Of a DNA stretch of 64,000 nt, positions 52,854 to 62,149 are shown one piece after another. The notes beneath the pieces were generated by a model that saw nothing but the letters and a program-made list of their open reading frames with translations, ran no database searches and was not told the origin of the DNA. Within the stretch, counting starts at the first letter, position 1. Every line of letters starts with the position of its first letter. This DNA comes from Rhodococcus sp. ABRD24 (GTDB lineage Bacteria; Actinomycetota; Actinomycetes; Mycobacteriales; Mycobacteriaceae), in contig NZ_CP035319.1 of the NCBI RefSeq assembly GCF_004328705.1, forward strand, positions 3,658,001 to 3,722,000, in the 5' to 3' direction. A program made the translations under genes and the position numbers.

Positions 52854-54587
52854 TCAGTCGGCATGGGGTTTGCGGCCGACCGTGGTCTCCTGGTTCACGT
52901 GCTCGGGACGCTTGCCACCCAGGCCGGGTAGCAGGGTGCCGCCGCGGTACGTGACGATCGTCTGTACCAGACCGATCGTAAGCACGACCGAGACGACGGT
53001 GAAACCGATCCACAGTTCGGTGGGCAGCAGCACACCGAGCGCGCCGCCGATCACCCAGCTCAGCTGCAGAACGGTCTCGGAGCGGCCGAAGCCGGACGCG
53101 ATCGATTCCTCGGGCAGATCCTGTTGCAACGATGCGTCGAGTGAGACCTTCGCCAACGCACTGGCCGCGGACGCCACCAGGGCCGCCAGGGCCGCAGTGA
53201 GCAGATTGCCGGTGATCGCCGCAATGATCGCGACGACGGTCACCGCGATCGTGCACCGTAGCACCATCACCGCAGGCCGACCCAGCTCCAGGCGGGCGCC
53301 GGTGGCGTTGCCCGCGAAGTTGCCGATGCCGGCGGCGGCCCCCACCAGGCCCAGCATCGCGGCCTGCACCAGCGCCTCATGGTTGGTGTTCGCTTTCGCG
53401 ACGAAAGCGATGTACAGCGTGAGAAAGCCGGTGAGCACACGGATGGTGCCGTTGCCCCATAGTCCTGTGACCACCGCGCGGCCCAGTGGCTGGCGCCGCT
53501 TGCTCGGCTTCACGCCGGCGACCGCGGCAGCGTCGATCAGCTCGGTCGGCGAATCGTCGCCGTGAAAGGTCAGGGTTGCCGGGACCTCGCCCTCGGTGAC
53601 CTCGACCCACGCCGGGATTCGCATGCTCAGGTACGCGCCGAGCATCGTGATCAGGGCGGCAAGCCACAGCACACCCATCGACGACCCGGTGATCAACGCC
53701 ACCATGCCGGCCAGCGCGCCGGCACCGATCGTGCCGCCGATGAGACCGAAGACCGTCAGGCGCGAATTCACCCGCACCAGGTCGATCTCCGGGGGAAGCA
53801 CGCGTGGCGTCACGGCGCTCTTGAGCACCGAGAACGATTTGCTGAGCACCATCATCCCGAGCGCACAGGGGTAGAGCGCCCAGCTGTCGAAGTTGAACAC
53901 CAGGACGATGGCCAGCACAGTCCGCAGCGCGAACGACGACGCGAGCGCGATCCGGCGACCGCGTTGCAGGCGATCGAGTGCCGGGCCGATGAGCGGTGCG
54001 ATCACCGCGAACGGTGCGATGGTGATCAAGAGGTACAGCGCGACCTTCGTCTTGTCTTCGCCGGTCGCGGCTGAGAAGAAGAGGGTGTTCGCCAGGGCCA
54101 CCGCGATCGCGGCGTCGGTCGCGAAGTTGGCCATCACCGCATACGTGAGCGCGGTGAGACCTGACTTGTCCGCGCCATCGGCCTTTGCCGCCCGATGGAA
54201 CGTCGCGATGCTCTTGTTGGTGAGCTCACGGCTGCGCATCGCGGCGACGCGGGTGACGGTGAGCTTGCGCGGCATGGGCGGCGGCTTCGGCGGCCCACTG
54301 TCCGGATGTTCGGCGGTATCCGGTTCCGGCGCGTCCGCCGCGGCGAACGGCCGCGTCGATTGCGTGGACTGTTCGGTCTCGCCCGTGGGCGGCGGCTCGG
54401 GTTGCGACGCGATGCGCTCGGTCTGGGCCGACCGGTCGACGGGGTGCAACGGAGGCAGGGGCGTCCGGCGAGCCGCGGCACGCCGCGTGGGCGGGTAGTT
54501 GTCGTAGCCGGGATGCCGCCGAGGTTCAGGATCGCGCGGGTCGGGCCCACGCCGATAGGCGTCGTGGGGTTCGCGAGGTCCGGTCAC
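52854..54587 (-). CDS. MFS transporter with proline-rich N-terminal extension
   Basis: 577 residues. The first 125 or so are cytoplasmic and rich in proline, arginine and glutamate, then 12 membrane segments begin near VAMRNFATDAAIAVALAN-like text (TAVMANFATDAAIAVALANT). The loop GPALDRLQRGRRIALASSF corresponds to the conserved MFS motif between helices 2 and 3. It matches the Rv0876c position in the mycobacterial order. Substrate unknown; the long disordered tail may bind a partner. Confidence 0.82.
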   Translation of the reverse strand: MTGPREPHDAYRRGPDPRDPEPRRHPGYDNYPPTRRAAARRTPLPPLHPVDRSAQTERIASQPEPPPTGETEQSTQSTRPFAAADAPEPDTAEHPDSGPPKPPPMPRKLTVTRVAAMRSRELTNKSIATFHRAAKADGADKSGLTALTYAVMANFATDAAIAVALANTLFFSAATGEDKTKVALYLLITIAPFAVIAPLIGPALDRLQRGRRIALASSFALRTVLAIVLVFNFDSWALYPCALGMMVLSKSFSVLKSAVTPRVLPPEIDLVRVNSRLTVFGLIGGTIGAGALAGMVALITGSSMGVLWLAALITMLGAYLSMRIPAWVEVTEGEVPATLTFHGDDSPTELIDAAAVAGVKPSKRRQPLGRAVVTGLWGNGTIRVLTGFLTLYIAFVAKANTNHEALVQAAMLGLVGAAAGIGNFAGNATGARLELGRPAVMVLRCTIAVTVVAIIAAITGNLLTAALAALVASAASALAKVSLDASLQQDLPEESIASGFGRSETVLQLSWVIGGALGVLLPTELWIGFTVVSVVLTIGLVQTIVTYRGGTLLPGLGGKRPEHVNQETTVGRKPHAD

Positions 54588-54677
54588 TCGTCAATTCTCT
54601 CCTAGACCCCGGGCATTGCACGACACGGGCGGTTTGCTCCTGCTAGTTCGGACGTGTCGGCGCCGCCGCGCGAGCGG

Positions 54678-55487
54678 TCAGCCGGTGAACCGCACCTCGA
54701 ACATGCGCGGCCAGTTCTTGCCGGTGAGGAGGAACCGGTCGGTTCCCGGGATCTGGGCGATGCCGTTGAGCACGGCGTTCGGGTCGCTCAGGCTGCCGGG
54801 CAGCGCGGCCCGCAGGTTCGCCGCGTCGATCTGTCCGGTGACAGTTCCGGTGGCAGGATCGATCCGCGCGATGGTGTCGGTGGTCCACACGTTGGCGTAC
54901 ACGAAACCGTCGCTGCCGCATTCGAGTTCGTTGAGCTGGTCGAGGGGGTGACCGTCGAGCGTGACGTCGACCGATCCCGTCGGCGCGAACGTCGCGGGGT
55001 CTCGGAAGGTCAACGTGTCCGAGCCGTTGCTCATCACGAGCCGGTCCGGCTGAGCGCACAGACCCCAGCCCTCTCCGTCGTACCGGACCTGACGCTGCTC
55101 GGTGAGAGTGTCCCGGTCGCGGGCGAATGCGACCCCGTGCTTCCACGTCAGCTGCCATACCGTTTCGCCAGCCACGGTGATGCCCTCGCCGAACATCTCA
55201 CGCGGCAGATCGGCTCGGGCCTGTTCGACTCCCGAGCTGAACTCCGTGGCCCGCACCCACGACTGTCCGGTGAGTCCGGTGCTCTCGTACAGCGTGCCGC
55301 CGGAGATCTCGAGCCCCTGAGTGAACGCCGCGGGGTCGTGGGGCAGCTCGCGCACGATCTCGGTGTGCAGGTTCTGCGCGGGTGTCGCGCCCTCGGCCGG
55401 GGCCTCGGCGGAGCATCCGGCGAGCAGCGCGACGGCCAGCACGCAGACGCCGATCACGGTCGGATATGAGGTGCGACGCCGATTCAC
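54678..55487 (-). CDS. Glutaminyl-peptide cyclotransferase, lipoprotein
   Basis: 269 residues from GTG 55487; a much longer open frame exists but runs antisense through the DUF3027 gene. A lipoprotein signal (ALLAGCS lipobox) precedes a five-bladed beta-propeller of the plant/bacterial type: PAAFTQGLEISGGTLYESTG, VWQLTWKHGVAFARDRDT, GWGLCAQPDRLVMSNGSDTL and LNELECGSDGFVYANVW. The family turns N-terminal glutamine into pyroglutamate on exported proteins. Divergent from the DUF3027 gene. Target proteins unknown; exported proteins of the same window are conceivable. Confidence 0.87.
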   Translation of the reverse strand: MNRRRTSYPTVIGVCVLAVALLAGCSAEAPAEGATPAQNLHTEIVRELPHDPAAFTQGLEISGGTLYESTGLTGQSWVRATEFSSGVEQARADLPREMFGEGITVAGETVWQLTWKHGVAFARDRDTLTEQRQVRYDGEGWGLCAQPDRLVMSNGSDTLTFRDPATFAPTGSVDVTLDGHPLDQLNELECGSDGFVYANVWTTDTIARIDPATGTVTGQIDAANLRAALPGSLSDPNAVLNGIAQIPGTDRFLLTGKNWPRMFEVRFTG

Positions 55488-55547
55488 GAGACCAGCATGA
55501 CAGCCCGCACGAGCGCCGACCGGGTGGAGTGCGGCAAGATAGGCAAT

Positions 55548-56393
55548 GTGACTGTTGCGTCTTCTCCTGAGATCGCCGTCGTGCGCCCCGTCCTTGCCGA
55601 CGCCGTCGACCGTGCCCGGACGGCGCTGGTCGACCTCGGTGAGGGTGGCGTCGGGAAGTACCTGGGTGTGGCCTGGGAGGACGCGTGCGCCGCCACGCAC
55701 CGTTTCGAGGCGGATCTGCCCGGCTATCGCGGCTGGCAGTGGGCCGTCGTCATGGCCGCGGCGCCCGAGTCCGACCGCGTCACGATCAGTGAGCTGGCGC
55801 TCCTGCCTGGGCCCGATGCGCTCGTTGCGCCGGAGTGGCTGCCATGGGACCGGCGGATCCGTCCGGGCGACCTGTCTCCCGGCGACCTGCTGGCGCCGCC
55901 GGCGGGAGATGTCCGTCTGGTTCCCGGTTACGTCGCCACCGGCGACCCCGAGGTGGACGATGTCGCGCTCGAGCTCGGCCTGGGCCGCAAGCAGGTCATG
56001 AGCCGTGAGGGCCGACTCGACTGCGCCGAGCGCTGGCACGACGGAGCGCACGGCCCCGACTCGGAGATGGCGAAGGCCGCACCGTCCACCTGCGACCTGT
56101 GCGGTTTCTTCCTCCCGCTCGCGGGTTCGCTGCACGCCGCGTTCGGTGTGTGTGGAAACGAGATGGCGGCCGACGGGCACGTCGTGCACGCGTCGCACGG
56201 CTGCGGCGCACACTCCGATACGACGCTGCCGACCGGCGCCGGAACCCCGCGTTATGACGCCTATGACGACGCGGCGGTCGAGGTGGTCGAGATCGAGCGT
56301 GCCGAGGCGCCCACCGATCCGGCACTGGCAGAGCCCGAGGTCGAGACGTCCACCGATCCCGAGCCCCCACTGGACCCGGCATCGACCACCTGA
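55548..56393 (+). CDS. DUF3027 family protein
   Basis: 281 residues from GTG 55548 (ATG 55497 is an alternative). Conserved parts: VGKYLGVAWEDACAATHRFE, WQWAVVMAAAPESDRVTISE, WVPWDRRIRPGDLSPGDLL-like text and a cysteine pair CDLCGFFLPLAGSLHAAFGV with CGNEM and a later CGAHSDT, possibly binding a metal. Acidic C-terminal tail. Restricted to actinobacteria, function unknown. Its stop overlaps the CTG start of the next gene. Confidence 0.82.
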   Translation: MTVASSPEIAVVRPVLADAVDRARTALVDLGEGGVGKYLGVAWEDACAATHRFEADLPGYRGWQWAVVMAAAPESDRVTISELALLPGPDALVAPEWLPWDRRIRPGDLSPGDLLAPPAGDVRLVPGYVATGDPEVDDVALELGLGRKQVMSREGRLDCAERWHDGAHGPDSEMAKAAPSTCDLCGFFLPLAGSLHAAFGVCGNEMAADGHVVHASHGCGAHSDTTLPTGAGTPRYDAYDDAAVEVVEIERAEAPTDPALAEPEVETSTDPEPPLDPASTT

Positions 56394-59212
56394 CAGATCC
56401 CTTCGGCACTGCGACGCTGCGAGAGGGAACGGTCCTGGCGTGGCGCACGTCCCCGACACGCTTACGCGAGGATGCGGCGGCCGAATCCGATCTCGTACGC
56501 GGCGGCTACCGTGACCGGCTGCTTACGGAACTCGCCCAGAACGCGGCCGACGCCGCTGCTCGCGCCGGTGTGCCCGGGGCGCTGCGCGTCCGCCTGCACG
56601 ACGATGTGCTGCGAGTCGCGAACACCGGTACCCCACTCGACGTAGCCGGTGTGCATGCGCTCATGGCGCTGCGCGCATCCGGAAAGTCCACTGGGGTAGG
56701 AAGATTCGGTGTCGGGTTCACATCCGTTCTCGCGGTCAGTGACGAGATCGAGCTTCGCTCCACCTCCGGTTCACTGCAGTTTTCTGCCGCTCGCACCCGC
56801 GACGAGCTCTTGGCCGCCGGCCTCGACATACCTGCAGTGGGTCTGCCGGTGCTGCGCCTGGCGTGGCCGCTCGACGAGGGTCCGCCCGCTGGATTCGACG
56901 CCGAGGTGGTGTTGCACCTGCGGCCCGGCGTCGACGGCGCCGAACTGCTGGACCGGTTCGCTGCCGAGGCAGTGGATCTGCTGCTCGAACTCCCGGCGCT
57001 CGCGTCAATCGAGATCGGCGACGCCGTGCATTGTCGCAGCAGTCGCGACCTCGACGGCGGGCTCACCGAGATCACTGTCGGGGACCGCACATGGTGGCAG
57101 TACGCGACCGACACCGCGCGCTGGCTGGTGCCTGTGGTCGACGGACGGGTACAGCCGGTGACGTCGGACGTGTTGCGGGCACCCACCCGCTCCGACGAGG
57201 AGCTGTCCGTTCCGGCATTGCTGATCGCCGACATCGCGATGCAACCGGATCGGCGCAGATTGCTACCCGGTGCCTCGCTCACCGAGTGTGCCCGCGGCTA
57301 CGCCGATTTCGTTGCGGCCCTGCCGGCGGATCAGCGCCTGAGCCTGGTGCCCACGCCGGGTTTCGCCCGTAGCGAGGCGGACGCGAGGTTGCGCGAGGAA
57401 ATGCTGCGTGAGCTGCGCACGCACCGCTGGGTGCCGTCCGCCGGCGACGCCGGTGCGGGCGACGAGCCTCACGACCTGATCCCGTCCCGCGCGACGGTGG
57501 TCTCGGGTCTCACTGACGAGCTGGCCGCTGCCCTCGCCGATGTCGTTCCGGGCCTGGTGGATCCGGTACTGTCCGGGCCGCGGTACGCGCCGGCACTAGC
57601 GGCGGTGGACGTACACCGGATCGGTCTGGCGCGCATCGCAGAGCTGCTCGCCGGGCAGGCCCGCGATCCGCAGTGGTGGCACGCGGTGTACGCCGCGCTC
57701 GAACCGCTCGTGGTGGACGCGCTGGCGGTGGAAGAGCTTGCAGCTGTTCCGGTTCCGCTCGCTGACGGGCGCACCGTGACCGGCCCCCGCACCACCGTGC
57801 TGGGTACTGATCTTGGCCACACCCTCGACGCCGTTGCGGCGGCGTTGAACTGGGTACGGTTGGTGCACCCTGATGCCGCACACCCACTGCTGAGCCGCCT
57901 GGGCGCGGGACAGGCGACGGCGGGTGACCTGCTCGGCGATCCGGCGCTGCGGGCCCGGATCGAGGACGTCGACGATGACGATCCCACCACCGCAAAAGAA
58001 TTGGCGTCGGCGGTATTGGCGCTGGTGCGAAATTGCGCATCCGACGCACTGCCGGACTGGCTGGGACAGCTGCTCGTTCCCGACGCCGATGGTGACCTGA
58101 CGCCGGCCGATGAGCTGCTGCTGCCTGGCGCGCCGCTGGCGGACGTTCTCGACGAGGACTCGCCGTTCGGCACCGTCGACCCGGAGTGGGTCGCGCAGGT
58201 CGGGGAAGAGTCGCTGCGTGCGGTCGGTGTCGGCTGGGGCTTTCCACTGCTGCGGGCCGAACTACCGACCGGTCCCGAACACGACCTCGACTCCGAGGAG
58301 CGGTGGTGGGACACGCTCGCCGACGACCCGGAGACGCTCGTCGCGGTGCGGGATCTGGATCTCGTCGACCCCGCGAAGTGGCCGCAGGCGCTGACGCTGC
58401 TTGCCGAGAATCCAGCCACCGCGGCGGCGTTGGCCGACCGCGACGGCTACACCGCGTGGTGGCTGCGCACCCATGCCGAGGTGGGCGCAGTGCCGCTGGG
58501 CCTGCTGTGTGGACCGGAGGACGACACCTTCGCCGGGTTGCTCGACGTGCTCGATCATCCACAGGCTGCAGCACTCGCCTCGGCGCTCGCGCCCGCCGAG
58601 GTGGACGGCACCGAGCTGGCGCAGGTCCTGCTCGACCGGCTCGCCGATCCGGAGCGGACGCCGACACCGGCCGTCATCGCGCGCACCCACCGTCTGCTCG
58701 CGGACGCCGCCGACCGCGGTGTGCTCGACCTCGACGAGCTGGGCCTGCCTGCTGGCGTGCGCAGCCTGGCCGGCACGGTCGCCGACCCGGACCGAGCCCT
58801 CGTGCTCGACCGTCCGTACCTGGGCGCGGTGGTTCCGCCCGCGCGATTGGTGCTGGGGGCCTTCGAGACCGCAGACGCGCTCGCGGACCTGCTCGACCTG
58901 CCGCTGGCCTCGACCGCGATCCACGCGGAGGTGCTCGGCGAGGGGCAGCCGAGCTCGTGGGACCGCGAACCCGGTGCGGTGCTCGCATGCGCGGCGCTGG
59001 GGCTGGCGCTGCCGTCCGGCCCGGTGCAGGTGCACGATCGACTGGTCGTTCAGTTGAGTGGTGCGCTCGACGGCGAGGTCGCCGTCCCGTGGTGGGTGGA
59101 CGCGGACGGCCACGCGCACTGTGCCCGGTTGCCGACGGCACCAAATCGGACGGCACCAAATCGGACGGCGCAGAAACGGACGGCGCAGAAACGGACGGAA
59201 GGAACGGCGTGA
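56390..59212 (+). CDS. Sacsin-type ATP-binding protein (HATPase)
   Basis: About 940 residues if translation starts at CTG 56390, overlapping the DUF3027 stop (CTGA) where relatives would be expected to have ATG. The upstream start is needed because the GHKL ATPase N-box (LLTELAQNAADAA, about 45-57) lies before the first GTG (56570). Further ATPase boxes: RVANTGTPLD (about 75-84) and GVGRFGVGFTS (about 102-112). The rest is a long acidic alpha-rich region. The family resembles the N-terminal Hsp90-like domain of sacsin; role in protein folding assumed. The end carries four 15-bp repeats. Start codon uncertain. Confidence 0.8.
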   Translation: MTDPFGTATLREGTVLAWRTSPTRLREDAAAESDLVRGGYRDRLLTELAQNAADAAARAGVPGALRVRLHDDVLRVANTGTPLDVAGVHALMALRASGKSTGVGRFGVGFTSVLAVSDEIELRSTSGSLQFSAARTRDELLAAGLDIPAVGLPVLRLAWPLDEGPPAGFDAEVVLHLRPGVDGAELLDRFAAEAVDLLLELPALASIEIGDAVHCRSSRDLDGGLTEITVGDRTWWQYATDTARWLVPVVDGRVQPVTSDVLRAPTRSDEELSVPALLIADIAMQPDRRRLLPGASLTECARGYADFVAALPADQRLSLVPTPGFARSEADARLREEMLRELRTHRWVPSAGDAGAGDEPHDLIPSRATVVSGLTDELAAALADVVPGLVDPVLSGPRYAPALAAVDVHRIGLARIAELLAGQARDPQWWHAVYAALEPLVVDALAVEELAAVPVPLADGRTVTGPRTTVLGTDLGHTLDAVAAALNWVRLVHPDAAHPLLSRLGAGQATAGDLLGDPALRARIEDVDDDDPTTAKELASAVLALVRNCASDALPDWLGQLLVPDADGDLTPADELLLPGAPLADVLDEDSPFGTVDPEWVAQVGEESLRAVGVGWGFPLLRAELPTGPEHDLDSEERWWDTLADDPETLVAVRDLDLVDPAKWPQALTLLAENPATAAALADRDGYTAWWLRTHAEVGAVPLGLLCGPEDDTFAGLLDVLDHPQAAALASALAPAEVDGTELAQVLLDRLADPERTPTPAVIARTHRLLADAADRGVLDLDELGLPAGVRSLAGTVADPDRALVLDRPYLGAVVPPARLVLGAFETADALADLLDLPLASTAIHAEVLGEGQPSSWDREPGAVLACAALGLALPSGPVQVHDRLVVQLSGALDGEVAVPWWVDADGHAHCARLPTAPNRTAPNRTAQKRTAQKRTEGTA
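59134..59193 (+). repeat. Four 15-bp tandem repeats at the end of the sacsin-type gene
   Basis: Two copies of GACGGCACCAAATCG followed by two of GACGGCGCAGAAACG, in frame, encoding a basic tail of T-A-P-N-R and T-A-Q-K-R units. It ends ten bases before the phosphatase start. Unit length is a multiple of three, so copy number can vary without frameshift. Confidence 0.9.
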
Positions 59213-59763
59213 CCATCGACCAGTCGGTCCTGCAGTGGATGCTCGACCATCGGACCCCCGGCCTGACGGATGTGGTGACGGTGATCACGAACAGTGGCGG
59301 CACGATCGCGACGTTCCTGATCACCACCGTCGTCACACTCGCGCTGCTGGCGCGGCGGTACACCGCCGAGGCTGTGATAGTCGCGGGGGCGATGCTCTCG
59401 GGCTGGGTCGCGATGAGCCTGCTCAAGCTACTGTTCGGCCGCCAGCGTCCGCCGATTCCGCAGCGCCTGGTCGATCTCGACTCGCACTCGTTCCCGTCCG
59501 GGCACGCGATGATGACCGCGATACTCGCATGTGTGCTGGGCGTGGTGGTGCTGAGGCTTCTCGCGCCCGGGATCCGGCGGAATCTGCTCCTGGTGCTGCT
59601 CGCGTGCTACACACTCGCTGTCGGGGTATCGCGGGTCTACCTTGCCGCGCACTGGCTCTCCGATGTAGTCGCCGGCTGGGCTTTCGGTGTCGCGTGGGCC
59701 CTGCTGTGGATCTGGGCGATCAGCCGTCGGAACGCGTCGCGGACCCGCACGATCGAGGTGTGA
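59209..59763 (+). CDS. PAP2 family phosphatase
   Basis: 184 residues from GTG 59209, overlapping the previous stop (GTGA). Five or six membrane helices and all three phosphatase signatures: KLLFGRQRP, SFPSGHAM and SRVYLAAHWLSD. Such enzymes dephosphorylate lipid phosphates, for example undecaprenyl diphosphate or phosphatidic acid, at the outer face of the membrane. Translational coupling to the sacsin-type gene is notable but unexplained. Confidence 0.88.
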   Translation: MTIDQSVLQWMLDHRTPGLTDVVTVITNSGGTIATFLITTVVTLALLARRYTAEAVIVAGAMLSGWVAMSLLKLLFGRQRPPIPQRLVDLDSHSFPSGHAMMTAILACVLGVVVLRLLAPGIRRNLLLVLLACYTLAVGVSRVYLAAHWLSDVVAGWAFGVAWALLWIWAISRRNASRTRTIEV

Positions 59764-59809
59764 GATTACCCACCCGACATAGCAGGCGAGAGCGCCCCAG
59801 GCTTCGTAG

Positions 59810-60058
59810 TCAGGTGAGGCCCTGCTGTGCTCCCCGGCCGCCGCGGCGTGCGGCGCGCCGCTGTATTACGAACAACCCGAATCCGATGAAACCGAGGGCG
59901 ATTCCGGCGTAGCACACGGGCAGCGCGGTGCTCCACCGATCGCCGCCGAGAAGCACGACGATGGTGGCCGCTATCCACGCCGAGGTGCCCACAGCGAGCA
60001 CGGGACGCGGGTCGGAGAAGCGGGCCACGAGCGTCGACGTGCTACGGATCTCGGTCAC
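59810..60058 (-). CDS. DUF2530 membrane protein
   Basis: 82 residues from GTG 60058: polar start (TEIRSTSTLVARFSDPRPVL), two membrane helices (WIAATIVVLLGG and VCYAGIALGFIGFGLFVIQR) and a basic tail RRAARRGGRG. Matches the DUF2530 family of mycolata (Rv0879c position). A longer frame upstream is antisense to the purine permease gene and is rejected. Function unknown. Confidence 0.8.
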   Translation of the reverse strand: MTEIRSTSTLVARFSDPRPVLAVGTSAWIAATIVVLLGGDRWSTALPVCYAGIALGFIGFGLFVIQRRAARRGGRGAQQGLT

Positions 60059-60139
60059 ACGATTAACGCTACCCCCGCGTCGGTGCCCTAATCTGCCGGG
60101 TGCGACACCGGACCTTCGGCGATTGGGACTAGATACGAC

Positions 60140-61630
60140 ATGGCGGTAACCGACAGAACCTCCGGCTCCACCAGGCCGTCGGCACCCTCGCGGATGCTCG
60201 ACACGTACTTCAAGATCACCGAGCGAGGCTCGTCGATCAGCACCGAGGTACGCGGCGGTCTCGTCACGTTCGTGGCCATGGCCTACATCGTCGTGCTCAA
60301 CCCGCTGATCCTCGGTAGCTTCTCCGCCGACGATGCCGCCGCGAAGACCGACGTGCTCGGGAACATTCTGCCGGTCAGCCAGGTGGCTGCCGTCACCGCG
60401 CTCGTCGCCGGCCTGATGAGCATCATCTTCGGCATCGTCGCGAACTATCCGTTCGGTATCGCCGCGGGTCTGGGCATCAACAGTCTGCTCGCCGTGTCGA
60501 TCGCGCCACAGGTCACCTGGCCGGAGGCGATGGGCCTGGTCGTCATCGACGGCGTCATCATCGTCGCGCTGGCGGTCTCCGGCTTCCGCACCGCGGTGTT
60601 CAATGCGATTCCGGCGGAGCTCAAGGCCGCGATCGCCGCAGGCATCGGCATGTTCATCGCCTTCATCGGCCTCGTCGACGCCGGGTTCGTGCGCCGCCTC
60701 CCGGACGCCGCCGGCACGTCCGTCCCCGTCGGGCTGGGTATCGGCGGTTCGATCTCCGCATGGCCGACCGTGGTCTTCATCTTCGGCGTCCTGCTCATGG
60801 GTGCACTCGTGGTCCGCAAGGTCCGGGGCGGTTTGCTGATCGGAATCGTCGTCACCACCGTGCTCGCCGCGATCTTGGAGGCTGTGTTCGACATCGGCGC
60901 CTCGAAGGGCGTCGACCCCAAGGGCTGGAACCTGTCCGTCCCGGCGATGCCGGACGTTGTGGCGCAGATGCCGGATCTGAGCCTGGTCGGCGACTTCAGC
61001 CTGTTCGGCGCGTTCACCCGCATCGGTGTGCTCGCCGCCAGCCTGCTCGTCTTCACGCTCGTGCTCGCAAACTTCTTCGACGCAATGGGCACCATGACCG
61101 GCCTCGGCAAGGAAGCCGGACTGACCGACAAGGACGGAAATCTGCCGGGTGTCGGTAAGGCCCTCGTCGTCGAAGGCGCGGGCGCGATCGTCGGAGGTGG
61201 TGCATCCGCGTCGTCGAACACCGTGTTCGTGGAGTCCGCATCCGGAATCGCAGAGGGTGCCCGCACCGGTCTCGCCAACGTCGTCACCGGCCTGCTGTTC
61301 CTGGCCGCGATGTTCCTGACGCCGCTGTACTCGGTGGTGCCGATCGAGGCGGCCGCTCCGGCGCTGGTCGTTGTGGGCGCGTTGATGATCGGGCAGGTGC
61401 GCGATATCGACTTCAGTAAGTTCTCGATCGCGCTGCCGGCGTTCCTGACGATCGTCGCGATGCCGTTCACCTACTCGATCGCCAACGGCATCGGCGTCGG
61501 CTTCATCTCCTACGTCGTCCTCGCCGCCGCGGGTGGCAACGCGAAGAAGGTGCATCCGCTGCTGTGGATCGTCGCGGCACTGTTCGTGGCCTACTTCGCC
61601 GTCGGCCCGATCACTGACGCCGTTACGTGA
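60140..61630 (+). CDS. NCS2 family purine permease (AzgA/PbuG type)
   Basis: 496 residues with 13-14 membrane segments. Family signatures: STEVRGGLVTFVAMAYIVVL with NP at the start, NYPFGIAAGLGINSLLAV, NFFDAMGTMTGLGKEAGL and GGGASASSNTVFVESASGIA. This branch imports adenine, guanine or hypoxanthine with protons. ATG start without a strong ribosome-binding site. No purine riboswitch is visible in the 80-base leader. Confidence 0.9.
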   Translation: MAVTDRTSGSTRPSAPSRMLDTYFKITERGSSISTEVRGGLVTFVAMAYIVVLNPLILGSFSADDAAAKTDVLGNILPVSQVAAVTALVAGLMSIIFGIVANYPFGIAAGLGINSLLAVSIAPQVTWPEAMGLVVIDGVIIVALAVSGFRTAVFNAIPAELKAAIAAGIGMFIAFIGLVDAGFVRRLPDAAGTSVPVGLGIGGSISAWPTVVFIFGVLLMGALVVRKVRGGLLIGIVVTTVLAAILEAVFDIGASKGVDPKGWNLSVPAMPDVVAQMPDLSLVGDFSLFGAFTRIGVLAASLLVFTLVLANFFDAMGTMTGLGKEAGLTDKDGNLPGVGKALVVEGAGAIVGGGASASSNTVFVESASGIAEGARTGLANVVTGLLFLAAMFLTPLYSVVPIEAAAPALVVVGALMIGQVRDIDFSKFSIALPAFLTIVAMPFTYSIANGIGVGFISYVVLAAAGGNAKKVHPLLWIVAALFVAYFAVGPITDAVT

Positions 61631-61665
61631 CTGGCGGGGCGCGAGTTCCCGTATTGTTTGGATTT

Positions 61666-62097
61666 GTGACATCGGATACTCGCGCCCTGGCCAGTGACCT
61701 GTCCTTAGCGGTGGTGCGTCTCACGCGCCACCTGCGGGGGCGTCGAGCGGAAGCTCAGGTTTCGCTGACTCAGTTGTCGGCGCTGGCCACTCTGAGCGGC
61801 GAGGGTTCCATGACGCCGGGCGCTCTGGCCGCGCGGGAAAAGGTGCAGCCGCCGTCGATGACTCGGGTCATTGCGTCGCTTGCGGATCTCGGACTCGTCG
61901 ATCGCACACCGCATCCCACCGACGGCCGCCAGATCATCGTGTCACTCTCAGATGCCGGCCACGCCCTGATCGAGGGCGAGACCCAAGCCCGTGAGGCGTG
62001 GATGACCGAGAAGTTGTCGGGCCTCGACAGCAAGCAACTCGAGACGCTTCGGGACGCGGTCACCATCATCTCCTCGCTGGTTACCGAAAACGACTGA
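61666..62097 (+). CDS. MarR family transcriptional regulator
   Basis: 143 residues from GTG 61666 (an in-frame extension to 61627 overlaps the permease stop). Winged helix-turn-helix: SLTQLSALATLSGEGSMTPG, LAAREKVQPPSMTRVIASL and the wing DRTPHPTDGRQIIVSLSDAG. Corresponds by position to Rv0880. It may control the adjacent permease or itself. Ligand unknown. Confidence 0.88.
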   Translation: MTSDTRALASDLSLAVVRLTRHLRGRRAEAQVSLTQLSALATLSGEGSMTPGALAAREKVQPPSMTRVIASLADLGLVDRTPHPTDGRQIIVSLSDAGHALIEGETQAREAWMTEKLSGLDSKQLETLRDAVTIISSLVTEND

Positions 62098-62149
62098 GTA
62101 GGTACGGCCACGCTCGAATCGCTTGATACATGGCACGATCCGATTCGCT

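Noticed and set aside
54678-56459. 593-codon version of the glutaminyl cyclotransferase
   Set aside because: The extension is antisense to DUF3027 and would place the lipoprotein signal in the middle of the chain.
59810-61672. Minus-strand extension making a 620-codon version of the DUF2530 protein
   Set aside because: The added part is antisense to the purine permease and is rich in His/Arg/Asp/Gly; the short version matches the family length.
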